A DNA stretch of 64,000 nt from Methylomagnum ishizawai (GTDB lineage: Bacteria > Pseudomonadota > Gammaproteobacteria > Methylococcales > Methylococcaceae), in contig NZ_FXAM01000001.1 in assembly GCF_900155475.1 (NCBI RefSeq), forward strand, positions 3,916,881 to 3,980,880. Direction: 5' to 3'. Below, one piece after another: positions 17,540 through 26,686 of the stretch. The notes below the pieces were generated by a model, which worked only from the letters and a program-made list of their open reading frames with translations, did no database searches and was not told where the DNA came from. Position 1 is the stretch's first letter; the number at the start of each line of letters is the position of its first letter. The translations under genes and the position numbers were made by a program.

Positions 17540-19942
17540 TCATAGCCATTCCACCCGCAACCGCTCCACCCCGGCCCAGACCTGCACGCGCACGGACCGC
17601 CCCCGGCGGTGCAGCGTGTAACCCTCGCCCAGCGGAAATTCCCGCGTGGTTTCCAACAGGATCACCGCGTCGGGCTGTAGGCAGCGGAATTCGATGGCCT
17701 TGTCCTCCCAGCCCACCACTTCGGCGGTGGCGTAGCGGATGCGGACTTCGCCCAGGTCCAGGTTCACCGGCAGCATCAGCCCTTCCCGGCCCGGCAGGCG
17801 CAATTCGCGGCCCCCGAGCAAACGGCGACCGTCGCGGAACAAGCGGAACCCCTGCTCATGGCCATCGAGGTTGAGGACGTGGACGAAGGCTTCGCCCGCT
17901 GCGTTCGCCATCGAGGTCATGAACACACCGCCGGGCGGGCCGTCATGACGCAGGCCGGCGGTCGCCCCCAACCGTTCCAACGCGGTTTGGAACAAGCCGA
18001 CATCGCAAGGATAAGCCGTGGCGATCACCACCGCCCGGCCCAGCCCGACCTGGGCCTCGAACGCCGCCACCTCGCCCCCGCCATAGAGGCGCAGCAAAGG
18101 TTCCGCCGCCCCCGGCGCGAACACCTGGGCGAAATGGGTACGGACCTCGGGGCGCGGCGCGGCCCAACCTTCGGCGCAGAGCGAGAGATAGTGGCGCTCG
18201 CTGGAATGCCGCGTGCCCAAGGCTTCCACACCCAGCGCCCCGGCCAGGACCGCGCAGGGCCGGCCCTCCATATCGTATAGCGGCACCTCGCCATACAGCA
18301 GCAAGCCGCCGCCCGCCTCCAGCCAAGCGACCAACTTGCCCTGCACCGCCCCGTCCATATAGCGGGCGGAAGGCAGGGCCAACACCGGCACGGTCACGGG
18401 GTCGAGGGGCCGGTTCTGCACATCGACCGCCCCGAACCGATAGCCCGCCAACAACATCCCCCGCGCCAGGCTTTCCCAAGCGCCATAGGCGCGGTTGGCC
18501 TGCACATTGGCGGCGATCTCGCGCATGATGGCGCTCTTGGGATATTGGGCCTCGGTCATAAAGTAATCCGGGATGAAGCCATAGGCCAAGCCGTCGCGCT
18601 CCTCGTCCATATCGGCCAGTTTGTCGGCCAGGGTCGCCATCGTGCGGATGATGCGGGCCATGCGCGGATAGGTGTAGCTCAGGCTGCCGTCGGCCTTGAC
18701 CGGCGCGGCCACGCCATGGCGCTCGCCGGTGATGGCGATGCGGTCGTCGCCGTCGCCGGGCGGCGGGTCCAGCCGGTAATTGGTGCCGCCCGCGAACAGG
18801 TAGTAATTCAACAGCCGGTTGCCCTGGGCGATGCACATGCGGGTTTTCAAATCCACGGCGGAAGGATCGTAGCGGTTGCCCTGCATCTGGCCGTAATCGC
18901 CGTCGCCGCACTCGAACTCCAGCGAACACAGGGGCTGGTCGCGGGTCTGGCTAGCTTCCTGGAGGGCGTTGCAGAGATATAAATCCTGGAAGTTGTCCGG
19001 CGTGAGGTTGCCGAGATAAAGATCGGTGCCGGGCAGATAGCCCGGTGCCTGGGTATAGGCTTCATACAACTGGCTGATGCCGATGGGATAGGTGAAACCG
19101 CGCCCGCCGCCGGTGCCGTGGACATTGACCAGGAACGGAATCCCCTTGACGCCCTCGGCCTCGGCGTAAGCCCGCAGGGTGGCGAGATAGCGGGCATAGC
19201 GCCCGCGCTGGTAATGGCCCAGGTCGCGCATGAACTGGGCGGCGTAGGCTTCGCCGGGGGAACGGAGGGCAGCGGCGCGGGTCGCGGGATCGTCCAGGTC
19301 GAAGGGATAGCGCCCGCGCAAGGTTTCCGGCGCATAGCGCCGGGCCAGCCAGGCGGCGAAATCGGCCAGGGTATGTTCGGTCAACTCGGGGACGTTGCTG
19401 CACCAGGACAGCATCCCCACTTCGTTATCCAATTGCAGGGCGATGACATTGCCGCCCCTGGACCGTAGCCGCGGCACCAGCGCCACCATCACCGCCGCGT
19501 ACCAATCCCGCACCGCCGCCAGGAAATGGGGGGCCAGCACATCAACCGTGCGGGTGGTGGCGGGCTGGCCGTCCCAGCCCACGGGGACGATCTCGGGATG
19601 CTTGTCATACAGCCAATAGGGCAGCCCCTCGTTCTTCATCTCGGCCATGACGAAAGGACCGGGCCGGGCGATGAAATAGAGGCCGTTGTCGCGGCACAGG
19701 TCGATATAAGCCATCAGATCGAGTTCGGGCCGGGTCCAGCCGGAAAGATCGATCCGGCCCTCGACCGGCTCATGGCAGAGCCAGGGGATATAGGACGCCA
19801 CGGTATCGCACCCGGCCCGCTTGAGCTGGTCGAGCCGGTCCTGCCAAGCCGTGCGCGGCAGGCGGAAGTAATGGATTTCCCCGCACAGCAGGATGCGCGG
19901 ACGGCCAGCGATGAAGATGCGGCGATGGCGGAGGTCGATCAT
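17540..19942 (-). CDS. GH35-type beta-galactosidase-like glycoside hydrolase
   Basis: 800 residues from the ATG at 19942, which lies inside the ATGA overlap with the GH13 gene. The (beta/alpha)8 domain begins at once: FIAGRPRILLCGEIHYFRLP, then WQDRLDQLKRAGCDTVASYIPW, RPGPFVMAEMKNEGLPYWL and VIALQLDNEVGM with the proposed acid/base Glu174. The nucleophile is probably Glu342 in CSLEFECGDGDY. Two C-terminal beta-rich domains follow. No signal peptide, so it acts in the cytosol. GH35 enzymes release terminal beta-galactose, but specificity here is uncertain because the ENE of the family reads DNE. A longer frame to 20314 only shadows the GH13 gene. Confidence 0.85.
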   Translation of the reverse strand: MIDLRHRRIFIAGRPRILLCGEIHYFRLPRTAWQDRLDQLKRAGCDTVASYIPWLCHEPVEGRIDLSGWTRPELDLMAYIDLCRDNGLYFIARPGPFVMAEMKNEGLPYWLYDKHPEIVPVGWDGQPATTRTVDVLAPHFLAAVRDWYAAVMVALVPRLRSRGGNVIALQLDNEVGMLSWCSNVPELTEHTLADFAAWLARRYAPETLRGRYPFDLDDPATRAAALRSPGEAYAAQFMRDLGHYQRGRYARYLATLRAYAEAEGVKGIPFLVNVHGTGGGRGFTYPIGISQLYEAYTQAPGYLPGTDLYLGNLTPDNFQDLYLCNALQEASQTRDQPLCSLEFECGDGDYGQMQGNRYDPSAVDLKTRMCIAQGNRLLNYYLFAGGTNYRLDPPPGDGDDRIAITGERHGVAAPVKADGSLSYTYPRMARIIRTMATLADKLADMDEERDGLAYGFIPDYFMTEAQYPKSAIMREIAANVQANRAYGAWESLARGMLLAGYRFGAVDVQNRPLDPVTVPVLALPSARYMDGAVQGKLVAWLEAGGGLLLYGEVPLYDMEGRPCAVLAGALGVEALGTRHSSERHYLSLCAEGWAAPRPEVRTHFAQVFAPGAAEPLLRLYGGGEVAAFEAQVGLGRAVVIATAYPCDVGLFQTALERLGATAGLRHDGPPGGVFMTSMANAAGEAFVHVLNLDGHEQGFRLFRDGRRLLGGRELRLPGREGLMLPVNLDLGEVRIRYATAEVVGWEDKAIEFRCLQPDAVILLETTREFPLGEGYTLHRRGRSVRVQVWAGVERLRVEWL

Positions 19943-21603
19943 GGAACACCTCTGGGGGAGGAGGGATGGGGCGGGATACGCAACACCAGACCTTGATTCG
20001 GGGCCAGCACCAGCGGCGTCAACAACGCCGCGCCCTGGAGGTCCAGACCAGTGGCGAGCAATATACACCCCTCCCCGGCCAGGAAACCGAGATCGAGGTG
20101 GCGGCTTGCGCTCCCCAGGTTGAGCGCGATCAACAGCCGGTCGCCGTCCAATGCGCGGGTATAGACCAAAACCTCCGCCACCCCGACCGGCACTTCCCGG
20201 TAATCGCCCAACAGCAAGGCCGGGGTGGCTTGGCGCAGCGCGGTCAAGGCCCGGAAGAAATTGAGGTCGGAAGCGGGATCGCCATCCTGGGTCCGCACAT
20301 TGCGGACGGCGCAATCATCGCCCAGCGGCAGCCAAGGCTCGGCGGCGGCGGGCGCGAAACCGGCGTTGGGTCCGGCGTCCCAGGGTAGCGGCGTGCGCTG
20401 CGGGTCGCGGCCCATGAGCGCGGCGACCTCGGGTTGGTTGATGGCCTGGGGGTCGCGGATTTTTTCCGGCGGGATGCGGCCATTCTCCATGCCGATCTCG
20501 TCGCCGTAATAACAGGTCGGCGTGCCGCGCAGGGTCAGCAACAGCATCTGCGCCACCCGCGCCTGCGCCCGGCCCACCCGGTTCACCAAGCGGGGCTGGT
20601 CGTGGTTGCCCAAGACCCAGTTGGGCCACGCGCCGGGCGGCAGCAAAGCCTCGTACTCGGCGATGGCCCGCCGCAATATCTCGGCCCGCCACGGTAGATA
20701 GATCAGGCGGAAATTCACCGGCAAATGGCATTCGTCCAGGTTCCGCCCGTAATAGGGCATGAGTTCGGGCGGGGCGAGGCTGATTTCGCCGACTAACACC
20801 CGTTCGCCGTAGCGGTCGAACAGCGCCCGGAACTCGCGGATGATGGCGTGGACTTCGGGCTGGTCGGCGGTGTGGATATGGCGCAAGCGGCCATGGGGAT
20901 TGACGCCGTCCCAATCGGGATTGACGGGTTCGTCGCGCAGCAGCGCATCTTTGATCAGCAGCCAGATCACATCGACCCGGAAGCCATCGACCCCGCGTTC
21001 CAACCAGAACGCCGCGCAACTGAGCATAGCCCGCAACACCTCGGGATGGCGGTAATTCAACTCGGGTTGGCTGCGATCGAACTGGTGCAGGTAATACTGG
21101 CCGGTGGCGGGATCGAAGGTCCAGGCCGGGCCGCCGAAGAAGCTGATCCAATTATTGGGCGGCCCGCCATCCGGGGCCGGATCGCGCCAGACATACCAAT
21201 CGCGCTTGGGGTCGTCGCGACCCGACCGGCTGGCCAAGAACCACGGATGCTCGTTCGAGGTGTGGTTGGGCACCAGGTCCAGGATCAATTTCAAGCCGCG
21301 GGCGTGGACCCCGGCCAGTAGCGCATCGAAATCGGCCAGGGTGCCGAACAAGGGATCGATGCCGGTGTAATCGGCCACGTCGTAGCCAAAATCGCGCATC
21401 GGCGAGGGGAAGATCGGCGACAGCCACAGACCACCGACCTTGAGGCTTTCGAGATAATCCAAGCCTTGCAAGATGCCGCGCAAATCGCCCACCCCGTCGC
21501 CATCGCCGTCCCGGAACGAGCGGGGGTAAATATGGTAGAGGATGCTGGTCTGCCACCAGGGCGGCGCGGACCTGGTCTGGGAAGGTTGCGGGGAAACCGC
21601 CAT
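19939..21603 (-). CDS. GH13 alpha-glucosidase
   Basis: 554 residues, cytosolic. All four GH13 regions are present: DLVPNHT (109-115), GFRVDVIWL with nucleophile Asp211, VGEISL with acid/base Glu273, and LGNHDQPRL with Asp335. The opening ILYHIYPRSFRDGDGDGVGD and DIGIDPLFGT-like YTGIDPLFGT are those of the oligo-1,6-glucosidase/alpha-glucosidase subfamilies. It probably cleaves alpha-glucosides such as maltose or sucrose. It is the first gene of a two-gene operon with GH35. Palindromes at 21743-21766 and 21818-21839 lie upstream and could be operators. Confidence 0.9.
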   Translation of the reverse strand: MAVSPQPSQTRSAPPWWQTSILYHIYPRSFRDGDGDGVGDLRGILQGLDYLESLKVGGLWLSPIFPSPMRDFGYDVADYTGIDPLFGTLADFDALLAGVHARGLKLILDLVPNHTSNEHPWFLASRSGRDDPKRDWYVWRDPAPDGGPPNNWISFFGGPAWTFDPATGQYYLHQFDRSQPELNYRHPEVLRAMLSCAAFWLERGVDGFRVDVIWLLIKDALLRDEPVNPDWDGVNPHGRLRHIHTADQPEVHAIIREFRALFDRYGERVLVGEISLAPPELMPYYGRNLDECHLPVNFRLIYLPWRAEILRRAIAEYEALLPPGAWPNWVLGNHDQPRLVNRVGRAQARVAQMLLLTLRGTPTCYYGDEIGMENGRIPPEKIRDPQAINQPEVAALMGRDPQRTPLPWDAGPNAGFAPAAAEPWLPLGDDCAVRNVRTQDGDPASDLNFFRALTALRQATPALLLGDYREVPVGVAEVLVYTRALDGDRLLIALNLGSASRHLDLGFLAGEGCILLATGLDLQGAALLTPLVLAPNQGLVLRIPPHPSSPRGVP

Positions 21604-21742
21604 GGGAATGCTCCGGCAAAATGAACGAAACCCCGCCGGAGCGGCCCGCCCCGACGCGGAGGATTACGGGAAGCCCAGCGTCCAACCACCCCGTTATGCG
21701 CACAATCCGGCGTTACAGCGTCACCCAACCCCATATTTCGAT

Positions 21743-21766
21743 TATCCTTTTGAAAACAAAAGGATA
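21743..21766. promoter_or_regulatory. Perfect inverted repeat, candidate operator
   Basis: TATCCTTTTG, then AAAA, then CAAAAGGATA: arms of 10 bases with no mismatch. It is 140 bases upstream of the GH13 start on the minus strand and is not followed by a T-run, so an operator is more likely than a terminator. Confidence 0.45.
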
Positions 21767-21817
21767 CATCTCAACCCTGGCGCTGACACCGTGTGATTTC
21801 CCGAACAACAAGGCCAT

Positions 21818-21839
21818 ATAACGCATAACATTGCGTTAT
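21818..21839. promoter_or_regulatory. Perfect inverted repeat containing the TGCGTTAT motif
   Basis: ATAACGCA-N6-TGCGTTAT, arms of 8 bases. Each arm extends to a form of TGCGYYATAT that also occurs twice at 28405-28439, at the other end of the ApbE/DUF3570 cluster. Confidence 0.45.
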
Positions 21840-22062
21840 TTCACACAATCTACAAATATCGGTGCCATCCCCGCCTAGGAAAAGCCAACAAGCGCCGTGC
21901 CCATAGAAAATGGCACCAATCATGCTTGTCAGTGGATTGGATCGCCCGCCCCGGCAGGCATAGACCCGGCAAAAACCCTATAAAAACAAACCCATTGCCC
22001 GAACCCCATGGATTTTGGGGATTCCGGCAGTGACTAGGCGCAAGACCCTCAAGAGAGGCTAC

Positions 22063-22863
22063 ATGATGAATTCGAAATCGCTCAAGACCCTGGCCATCGG
22101 CTCGCTGACCACCGTGCTGGGCCTCGCGGCGCACCCCGCCGCCGCCCACACCACGATCCGCGACGCCGCCACCGAAGGCGTCACGGCGTATAACGCCCTG
22201 CAAATCGGGCATACCTGCGAACTCGAGAGCGGCAAAAAAATCCCGGTCATCGCCCAAAGCGTGGTGTTCCCCACCGCCAGCCCCACCGTGACCCAGGTGC
22301 TGGTGACCGATGCCACCACCACCCCGGTCACGACCCAAACCACCGCGACCACGCTGGACGCCGAGATCACCGACTCCCTGGGATTGGCCGCCAAGGCCAG
22401 CCTGGTCCAGGACCGCAACATCTTCAAGAAGCAGAACCTGACCCTCGACAGTAACGGTAATGTGATCGGCTTCTACGCCACCAACGGCAACCTGCAAACC
22501 GATCTGCGCGGCCTGGTGCCGTTCCGCTTCACGCCCATCAGCTTCAAATCCACTTCCTGCGCCAAGCGGATGCTGGTCAAGATCGCGGTGGCGGATATCT
22601 GCAAGAAGACCTTCCCGCCCAAGGCCGGCACGGCCAACCTGTGGATTCCCGCCACCACCTCTAAATTCACGGACGCCAACATCGACGGCATCGGCTCCCC
22701 GGCCACCCTGACCATCAACCGCGATTTGACCAAGAACCCCCTGCCTGCGGATTGCCCGGTGAACGCCAACGCCGACGGCAGCACCACCCCCGGCTATGAT
22801 GTCGTGGTCACGCCCAGCACCCAGGACGTGGACGACCACCTGCCGTTCAAGGGCTGGCGTTGA
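22063..22863 (+). CDS. Secreted protein with predicted N-terminal histidine
   Basis: 266 residues from the ATG at 22063 (AGAGAGG upstream; the earlier ATG at 22015 lacks one). Signal peptide ends LGLAAHPAAA, and cleavage there would give a mature protein starting HTTIRDAATEG. An N-terminal His is the hallmark of copper sites in CopC, YcnI, LPMO and PmoB proteins. The following GHTCELESGKKIPVIAQSV recalls the YcnI (DUF1775) pattern of HxC and a PxxxQxxxP strand. Four cysteines occur in the mature chain (GHTCELE, STSCAKR, ADICKK, ADCPVN). The family is not firmly recognised; copper binding is inferred. It is convergent with apbE, 32 bases away. Confidence 0.65.
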   Translation: MMNSKSLKTLAIGSLTTVLGLAAHPAAAHTTIRDAATEGVTAYNALQIGHTCELESGKKIPVIAQSVVFPTASPTVTQVLVTDATTTPVTTQTTATTLDAEITDSLGLAAKASLVQDRNIFKKQNLTLDSNGNVIGFYATNGNLQTDLRGLVPFRFTPISFKSTSCAKRMLVKIAVADICKKTFPPKAGTANLWIPATTSKFTDANIDGIGSPATLTINRDLTKNPLPADCPVNANADGSTTPGYDVVVTPSTQDVDDHLPFKGWR

Positions 22864-22895
22864 TCCAGGGCCGGGGCGCGTCCCGGCTTCCGCCC

Positions 22896-23840
22896 TCACG
22901 GGGGGAAACGCAGGCTGCCGCCGGTTTCCCCCCGCGCATCCATCCAAACATGCGGCAAGCCCAGGCGGTCCAGCCAGGCGGGGCCGTCCTCCTCCTTGAG
23001 CATGGCGATGGTCGAGGCGCTGCCCGCCACCACGCACAAATCGCCGACCACGCTCACCGCCGCCAGATGCCGCACCGGCCAGCCGGTCTTGGGATTCAGC
23101 ACATGGCCGTAGCGGACGCCATCCACCACCAGACAGCGCTCGTAATCGCCGCTGCTGGCCAAGCCCCCCCGGTATAGCGGCAAACTGCCGAGCAAAGCGC
23201 CGGGCACGTGGGGATGGCGGATGCCGATCCGCCAGGGCGCGCCATCGGGATGCGGGCCGACCACCCGGATATCGCCGCCCAGGTTCACCAAGCCCTGGCG
23301 GAAACCCGCCTCCGCCAGCAAAGCCGCCACCCGGTCCGCCGCGTATTCCTTGACCACGCCGCCGAAATCCAGCTCCAGCCCGGCCTCGGGGAATTCCAGC
23401 CAGGGCGCGGCCCAGCGCAGCCGGTGCCAGCCGATGCGTGCGAGCAAGGATTCGATCAGGGCGGGATCGGGCAGGCCGCCCGGCCCGAAGCGCCAGGCTT
23501 GCCGCAACAGGCCGGAGGTGATATCGAACAGCCCGTCGCTCTGGCGGTGGCAGGCTTCGGCGTAATCCAGAAGCCCGGCGGTTTCCGCGTCCACGGCGAT
23601 GCGCCCGCCCTCGGCGGCGGCACGATTGATCCGGGATAGGAGGCTATCGGGACGGTAGCGGGAATAGCGGGCTTCGAGGCGCAGCGCCTCGGCGCTGGCG
23701 AGATCGATGGCGCGACGGGCCTCGGCGGCGTCCACGGCGTAGCACTGGACCTCGCAGGGCGACCCCATGGCCTTGAAGGAATGGCGGAACAATCGCCGCA
23801 CAGCCGCCTCCGCGTGTTTGGAAGGAAGCAGGGTACGCAC
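22896..23840 (-). CDS. apbE: FAD:protein FMN transferase (ApbE)
   Basis: 314 residues from a GTG at 23840 (AGGG about 9 bases upstream). ApbE moves FMN from FAD to Ser or Thr of exported proteins. Family blocks: HSFKAMGSPCEVQC, EARYSRYRPDSLLSRIN, LFDITSGLLRQAWRFG, ELDFGGVVKEYAADR, LVNLGGDIRVVG, ASSGDYERC and GHVLNPKTGWPV with the Mg/flavin ligands. Upstream in-frame ATGs (23900, 24101) lie in the palindromic repeat or the DUF3570 gene, so a non-ATG start is likely. No signal peptide or lipobox is visible, unlike classical ApbE. Last gene of the DUF4266-DUF3570 set. Confidence 0.88.
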   Translation of the reverse strand: MRTLLPSKHAEAAVRRLFRHSFKAMGSPCEVQCYAVDAAEARRAIDLASAEALRLEARYSRYRPDSLLSRINRAAAEGGRIAVDAETAGLLDYAEACHRQSDGLFDITSGLLRQAWRFGPGGLPDPALIESLLARIGWHRLRWAAPWLEFPEAGLELDFGGVVKEYAADRVAALLAEAGFRQGLVNLGGDIRVVGPHPDGAPWRIGIRHPHVPGALLGSLPLYRGGLASSGDYERCLVVDGVRYGHVLNPKTGWPVRHLAAVSVVGDLCVVAGSASTIAMLKEEDGPAWLDRLGLPHVWMDARGETGGSLRFPP

Positions 23841-23856
23841 CGCGCACACTACCCTG

Positions 23857-23945
23857 GCTAGAGAATTTTCATGTTCCCTGTAGGGTGGGCATGTACTCAT
23901 GCCCACCCTACGGCTGAGCGTAACCCCAAACCGAAAATGCGCTAG
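23857..23945. repeat. Dispersed palindromic repeat family A, copy 4 (most complete)
   Basis: A perfect core hairpin occupies 23880-23911: arms GTAGGGTGGGCATG and CATGCCCACCCTAC with loop TACT. Outer arms CTAGAGAATTTTC and GAAAATGCGCTAG flank it. It sits between the DUF3570 gene and apbE and overlaps the last codon of the former. Confidence 0.85.
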
Positions 23946-26686
23946 AACATCAGGTGCCAAGTCGCCGACAAGGAACCGGTGCGCTGCAACTGATAGCCAT
24001 GGGCATCGTCCTCCAGGGGTTGCAGCCATTCCACGGCGAATTGATTGCCCTGGAACGTCCCCTCCGGCACCATCGCCGCGAGGCCGAACCCCAAATCCCA
24101 ATAATGCCCGCCGTAATTGGCCGGGATATCGAAGGTCGCGGTTTCGCTATGCGGCCCGTTGTATTGGCCCTGGATGGCCCCTTGCGCGGTATAAACCCCG
24201 CGCAACGAAGCCGACAGCCAATCCAGGAGGTTATAGCCGCCCCACAGGCTGGATTGGAACAGATCGCCCAGCGCGTAGCCGAATTCGTTGCGCGATTCCA
24301 GCCGGGCGATGGCGTTCAACTGCCCGCCCCAGGACCACGCCCCGTCCTGGCCGGTATAGGTCAGGCTGGGCCGGAAATCCCAAGTGCCGCTGCCGAGTTG
24401 CATCCCATAGTCGTAGAAGGTCTGGCTGCTGGGCATCTTCAGCCCGGCATTCCCGCTGGGCGCGGTGAAGCCCAGGGCGGTATGCACATGGTGCCCCGGC
24501 ATCTCGAACAGCTTGAACAAGGCGTACATGCCGATATCGCCGACGCCGCCGGTGGCGTGGCGCGGTGCGCCGCCGTGGTTGTGGCTTTCGCCCGAAGGCG
24601 GCGGAGCGCCGTCGAGTTGGCGGAAATCCATGTCCATATCCATGAACTGCGGCATCAGCATCAGGTTCAGCCAATCCGTGGGCGCGTACATGAGGTCGAG
24701 CATGTGCATGTTCATGGCCATGCGGCTGGGCGCGTAGGAACAGCGGTTCTTGCCGCCGCAGCCCTGGGCCACCACCACCGCGTCGCCCACGGAGGCCGTG
24801 CCGTTCAACATGGCGCCGCTGCCGCCGCTCTGTAGGCTGTACATATAGCGGTAGCCGACCATGGTCTCGCCCGCCCGTTCCAGCATATGGCCGAACATCA
24901 CCCCCGCCGGGGCGTGGGCCATCGCGTGCCCTTTATGGGAGTGGTGGGCGTGGTCGTCGCCATCGCCGATATCCAGGGACAAGGGCGCGGACAGGTCCAG
25001 CCGCAAACCGGCGTTGAACTGGTAATAATCGAAGTTGGCGTAGGAAGCTTCCCCGCCCCCGCCCAGCTTGAGGTCGCCCGCATGGGTGTAATACTCGAAA
25101 CCGCCCTCCAGGGTCAGCGCCTTGCCCACCTTCTTCTGGACGGTCACCCCGCCGCTCAGCGCCCCGAAACCCGACAGCCGGTAATCGCTGGAATATGCCT
25201 TGAGCGGCACCTGGGCGAGGTTGAACTGGCCGCCCGACTTGGGCTCGGCCTGCTGGAACAGGAAATAGGGCTGGTAGAAATCGGCGGCGCTCTGCGAGTA
25301 ATAGCGAAACCGGGGCGTGACGGTCCAACCCCAGCCCAAGGGCTGCGCCCAATCCAGATGGAAGGTATGGGCGTCGATGCCCCAATCGTCGTGGTAGAAG
25401 CGGTAATCGAAATGCAAAGCCGCGTCCAGCGGCTCGACATATTGCACATAGCGGGCGTCCCAGGTCACTTGGTCGCGGGCATCGGGCCGCCGTTCCAACA
25501 CCGCCTGCACCTCGGGGGTCAACAAGGCCGGCAAGCCTGGGATGCCGGTATCGACCGGGGTTTGGTCGGGGTCCACGAACACGAAATCGACCACCTTGTA
25601 GGGATTGGCCAGATAGCCGGTGCTGCGGGTATAGCCGACGCCGCTCTCGACCAGGGCGTCCTTGGTCAAGACCTGGGCGACGCTGAAATGGGTGTTCCAG
25701 TCCTGGCGCACGGCCCTGAGGGTCTTGATCTCGACGCCGAACGGCCCCGGCTGCACCTGGACCTGGTTGGCGTAATTGGAATAGTCATAATAGGGGCTGG
25801 CGTTGGGGTCGAGATGGGCCGCGATATCGCTGTTGGTGTAATCCAGCCCCAGGTTCAAGGCGGTGAGTTTTTGGTTGAGGTCCAAACGCCCCCCCAGCCC
25901 GGCGAAGGCCGAATGATAATCCGGCTCCTCCGACACGCCGCCGTTGACGCTGGCCTCGGCCTCGTCCCATTGGTAGGCCAGCCGGAAATCGCCCTGCTGC
26001 CGGGTTTCCGGGGAAGCGGTGGCGATGGTCTGCACCAGCCGGGCGTCCTTGACATAATCGCCGGAGTCCAAATCCAGCCGGTACGGGTTGAACTGGCGGT
26101 CGTACATCAAGGTGTTATTGCCCAGGATCAAGGGGGTCGCGCCGGAGATGGCGGCGTTGTTGCTGGGATAGTTGTTGCCGCCCAGGGCCAGGGGCGCGGA
26201 AGTGATCGGGGTCGCCCCGGACCAAGTGTCCTGGGCGTAATGGAAAGCCAGTTTCCAGCGATCCATCAGGGTGAACTTGCCACCGCCGGAAAGGTTATCG
26301 ACCTGGATCGGGTTATAGGCGCTGCGCTCGCCCAGATAAAGCTCGCGGGCGGTTTCCTTGTAATGCCCGTATTGGAAAGTCGCCTCGTCGCCCTCCGCCG
26401 CGTGCAGCGGCTGGGCCAAACCCGGCAGGGCCAGGGCCGCCGCCGTCAAGGCCCGCAAGGCCGGGCTTTCCGGCGCGGCCACGGGTCCGGGAACGCCCGG
26501 ACCGTCCGCCCACAGCGGCGGCGGACGGTAATCCCGTCCCTGGCAAAGCGCCCGGCACAACACCCCACAACCCCGCGCCCAGCGGACAATCCACGCCAGC
26601 GCCCCGCCCTCCCCGTCAATAGCACCCACAACCACCCCCACTGGCCGAAGTGCCGCCGGAGGCCGCCTCCCGTCCGCCATGGACAT
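23942..26686 (-). CDS. DUF3570 outer-membrane protein fused to a Met/His-rich barrel domain
   Basis: Up to 914 residues. The first 23 or more codons overlap the DUF4266 gene, and GTG 26563 or TTG 26560 may be the true start; the signal peptide is ALRALTAAALALPGLAQPLHA. Residues about 95-575 are a DUF3570 barrel of alternating aromatic strands ending in GLRLDLSAPLSLDIGDGDD. A His-rich linker (DHAHHSHKGHAMAHAP) leads to a second barrel from Met597 (MLERAGETMVGYRYMYS) with Met-rich strands MAMNMHMLDLMYAP and MLMPQFMDMDMDF. The last residue is Phe (LSATWHLMF), typical of outer-membrane barrels. Fusion of the two is unusual. Met and His suggest copper; inference. Confidence 0.75.
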   Translation of the reverse strand: MSMADGRRPPAALRPVGVVVGAIDGEGGALAWIVRWARGCGVLCRALCQGRDYRPPPLWADGPGVPGPVAAPESPALRALTAAALALPGLAQPLHAAEGDEATFQYGHYKETARELYLGERSAYNPIQVDNLSGGGKFTLMDRWKLAFHYAQDTWSGATPITSAPLALGGNNYPSNNAAISGATPLILGNNTLMYDRQFNPYRLDLDSGDYVKDARLVQTIATASPETRQQGDFRLAYQWDEAEASVNGGVSEEPDYHSAFAGLGGRLDLNQKLTALNLGLDYTNSDIAAHLDPNASPYYDYSNYANQVQVQPGPFGVEIKTLRAVRQDWNTHFSVAQVLTKDALVESGVGYTRSTGYLANPYKVVDFVFVDPDQTPVDTGIPGLPALLTPEVQAVLERRPDARDQVTWDARYVQYVEPLDAALHFDYRFYHDDWGIDAHTFHLDWAQPLGWGWTVTPRFRYYSQSAADFYQPYFLFQQAEPKSGGQFNLAQVPLKAYSSDYRLSGFGALSGGVTVQKKVGKALTLEGGFEYYTHAGDLKLGGGGEASYANFDYYQFNAGLRLDLSAPLSLDIGDGDDHAHHSHKGHAMAHAPAGVMFGHMLERAGETMVGYRYMYSLQSGGSGAMLNGTASVGDAVVVAQGCGGKNRCSYAPSRMAMNMHMLDLMYAPTDWLNLMLMPQFMDMDMDFRQLDGAPPPSGESHNHGGAPRHATGGVGDIGMYALFKLFEMPGHHVHTALGFTAPSGNAGLKMPSSQTFYDYGMQLGSGTWDFRPSLTYTGQDGAWSWGGQLNAIARLESRNEFGYALGDLFQSSLWGGYNLLDWLSASLRGVYTAQGAIQGQYNGPHSETATFDIPANYGGHYWDLGFGLAAMVPEGTFQGNQFAVEWLQPLEDDAHGYQLQRTGSLSATWHLMF

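Larger units (their letters stand above)
21604..22062. promoter_or_regulatory. Divergent promoter region with two perfect inverted repeats
   Basis: No gene seen. This region separates the GH13 gene (minus) from the secreted protein gene (plus). It contains the inverted repeats listed at 21743-21766 and 21818-21839, and a wider GTGTGA...TCACAC pair at 21791-21846. The stretch 21735-21860 is AT-rich compared with the surroundings, as expected for a regulated promoter region. Confidence 0.5.
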
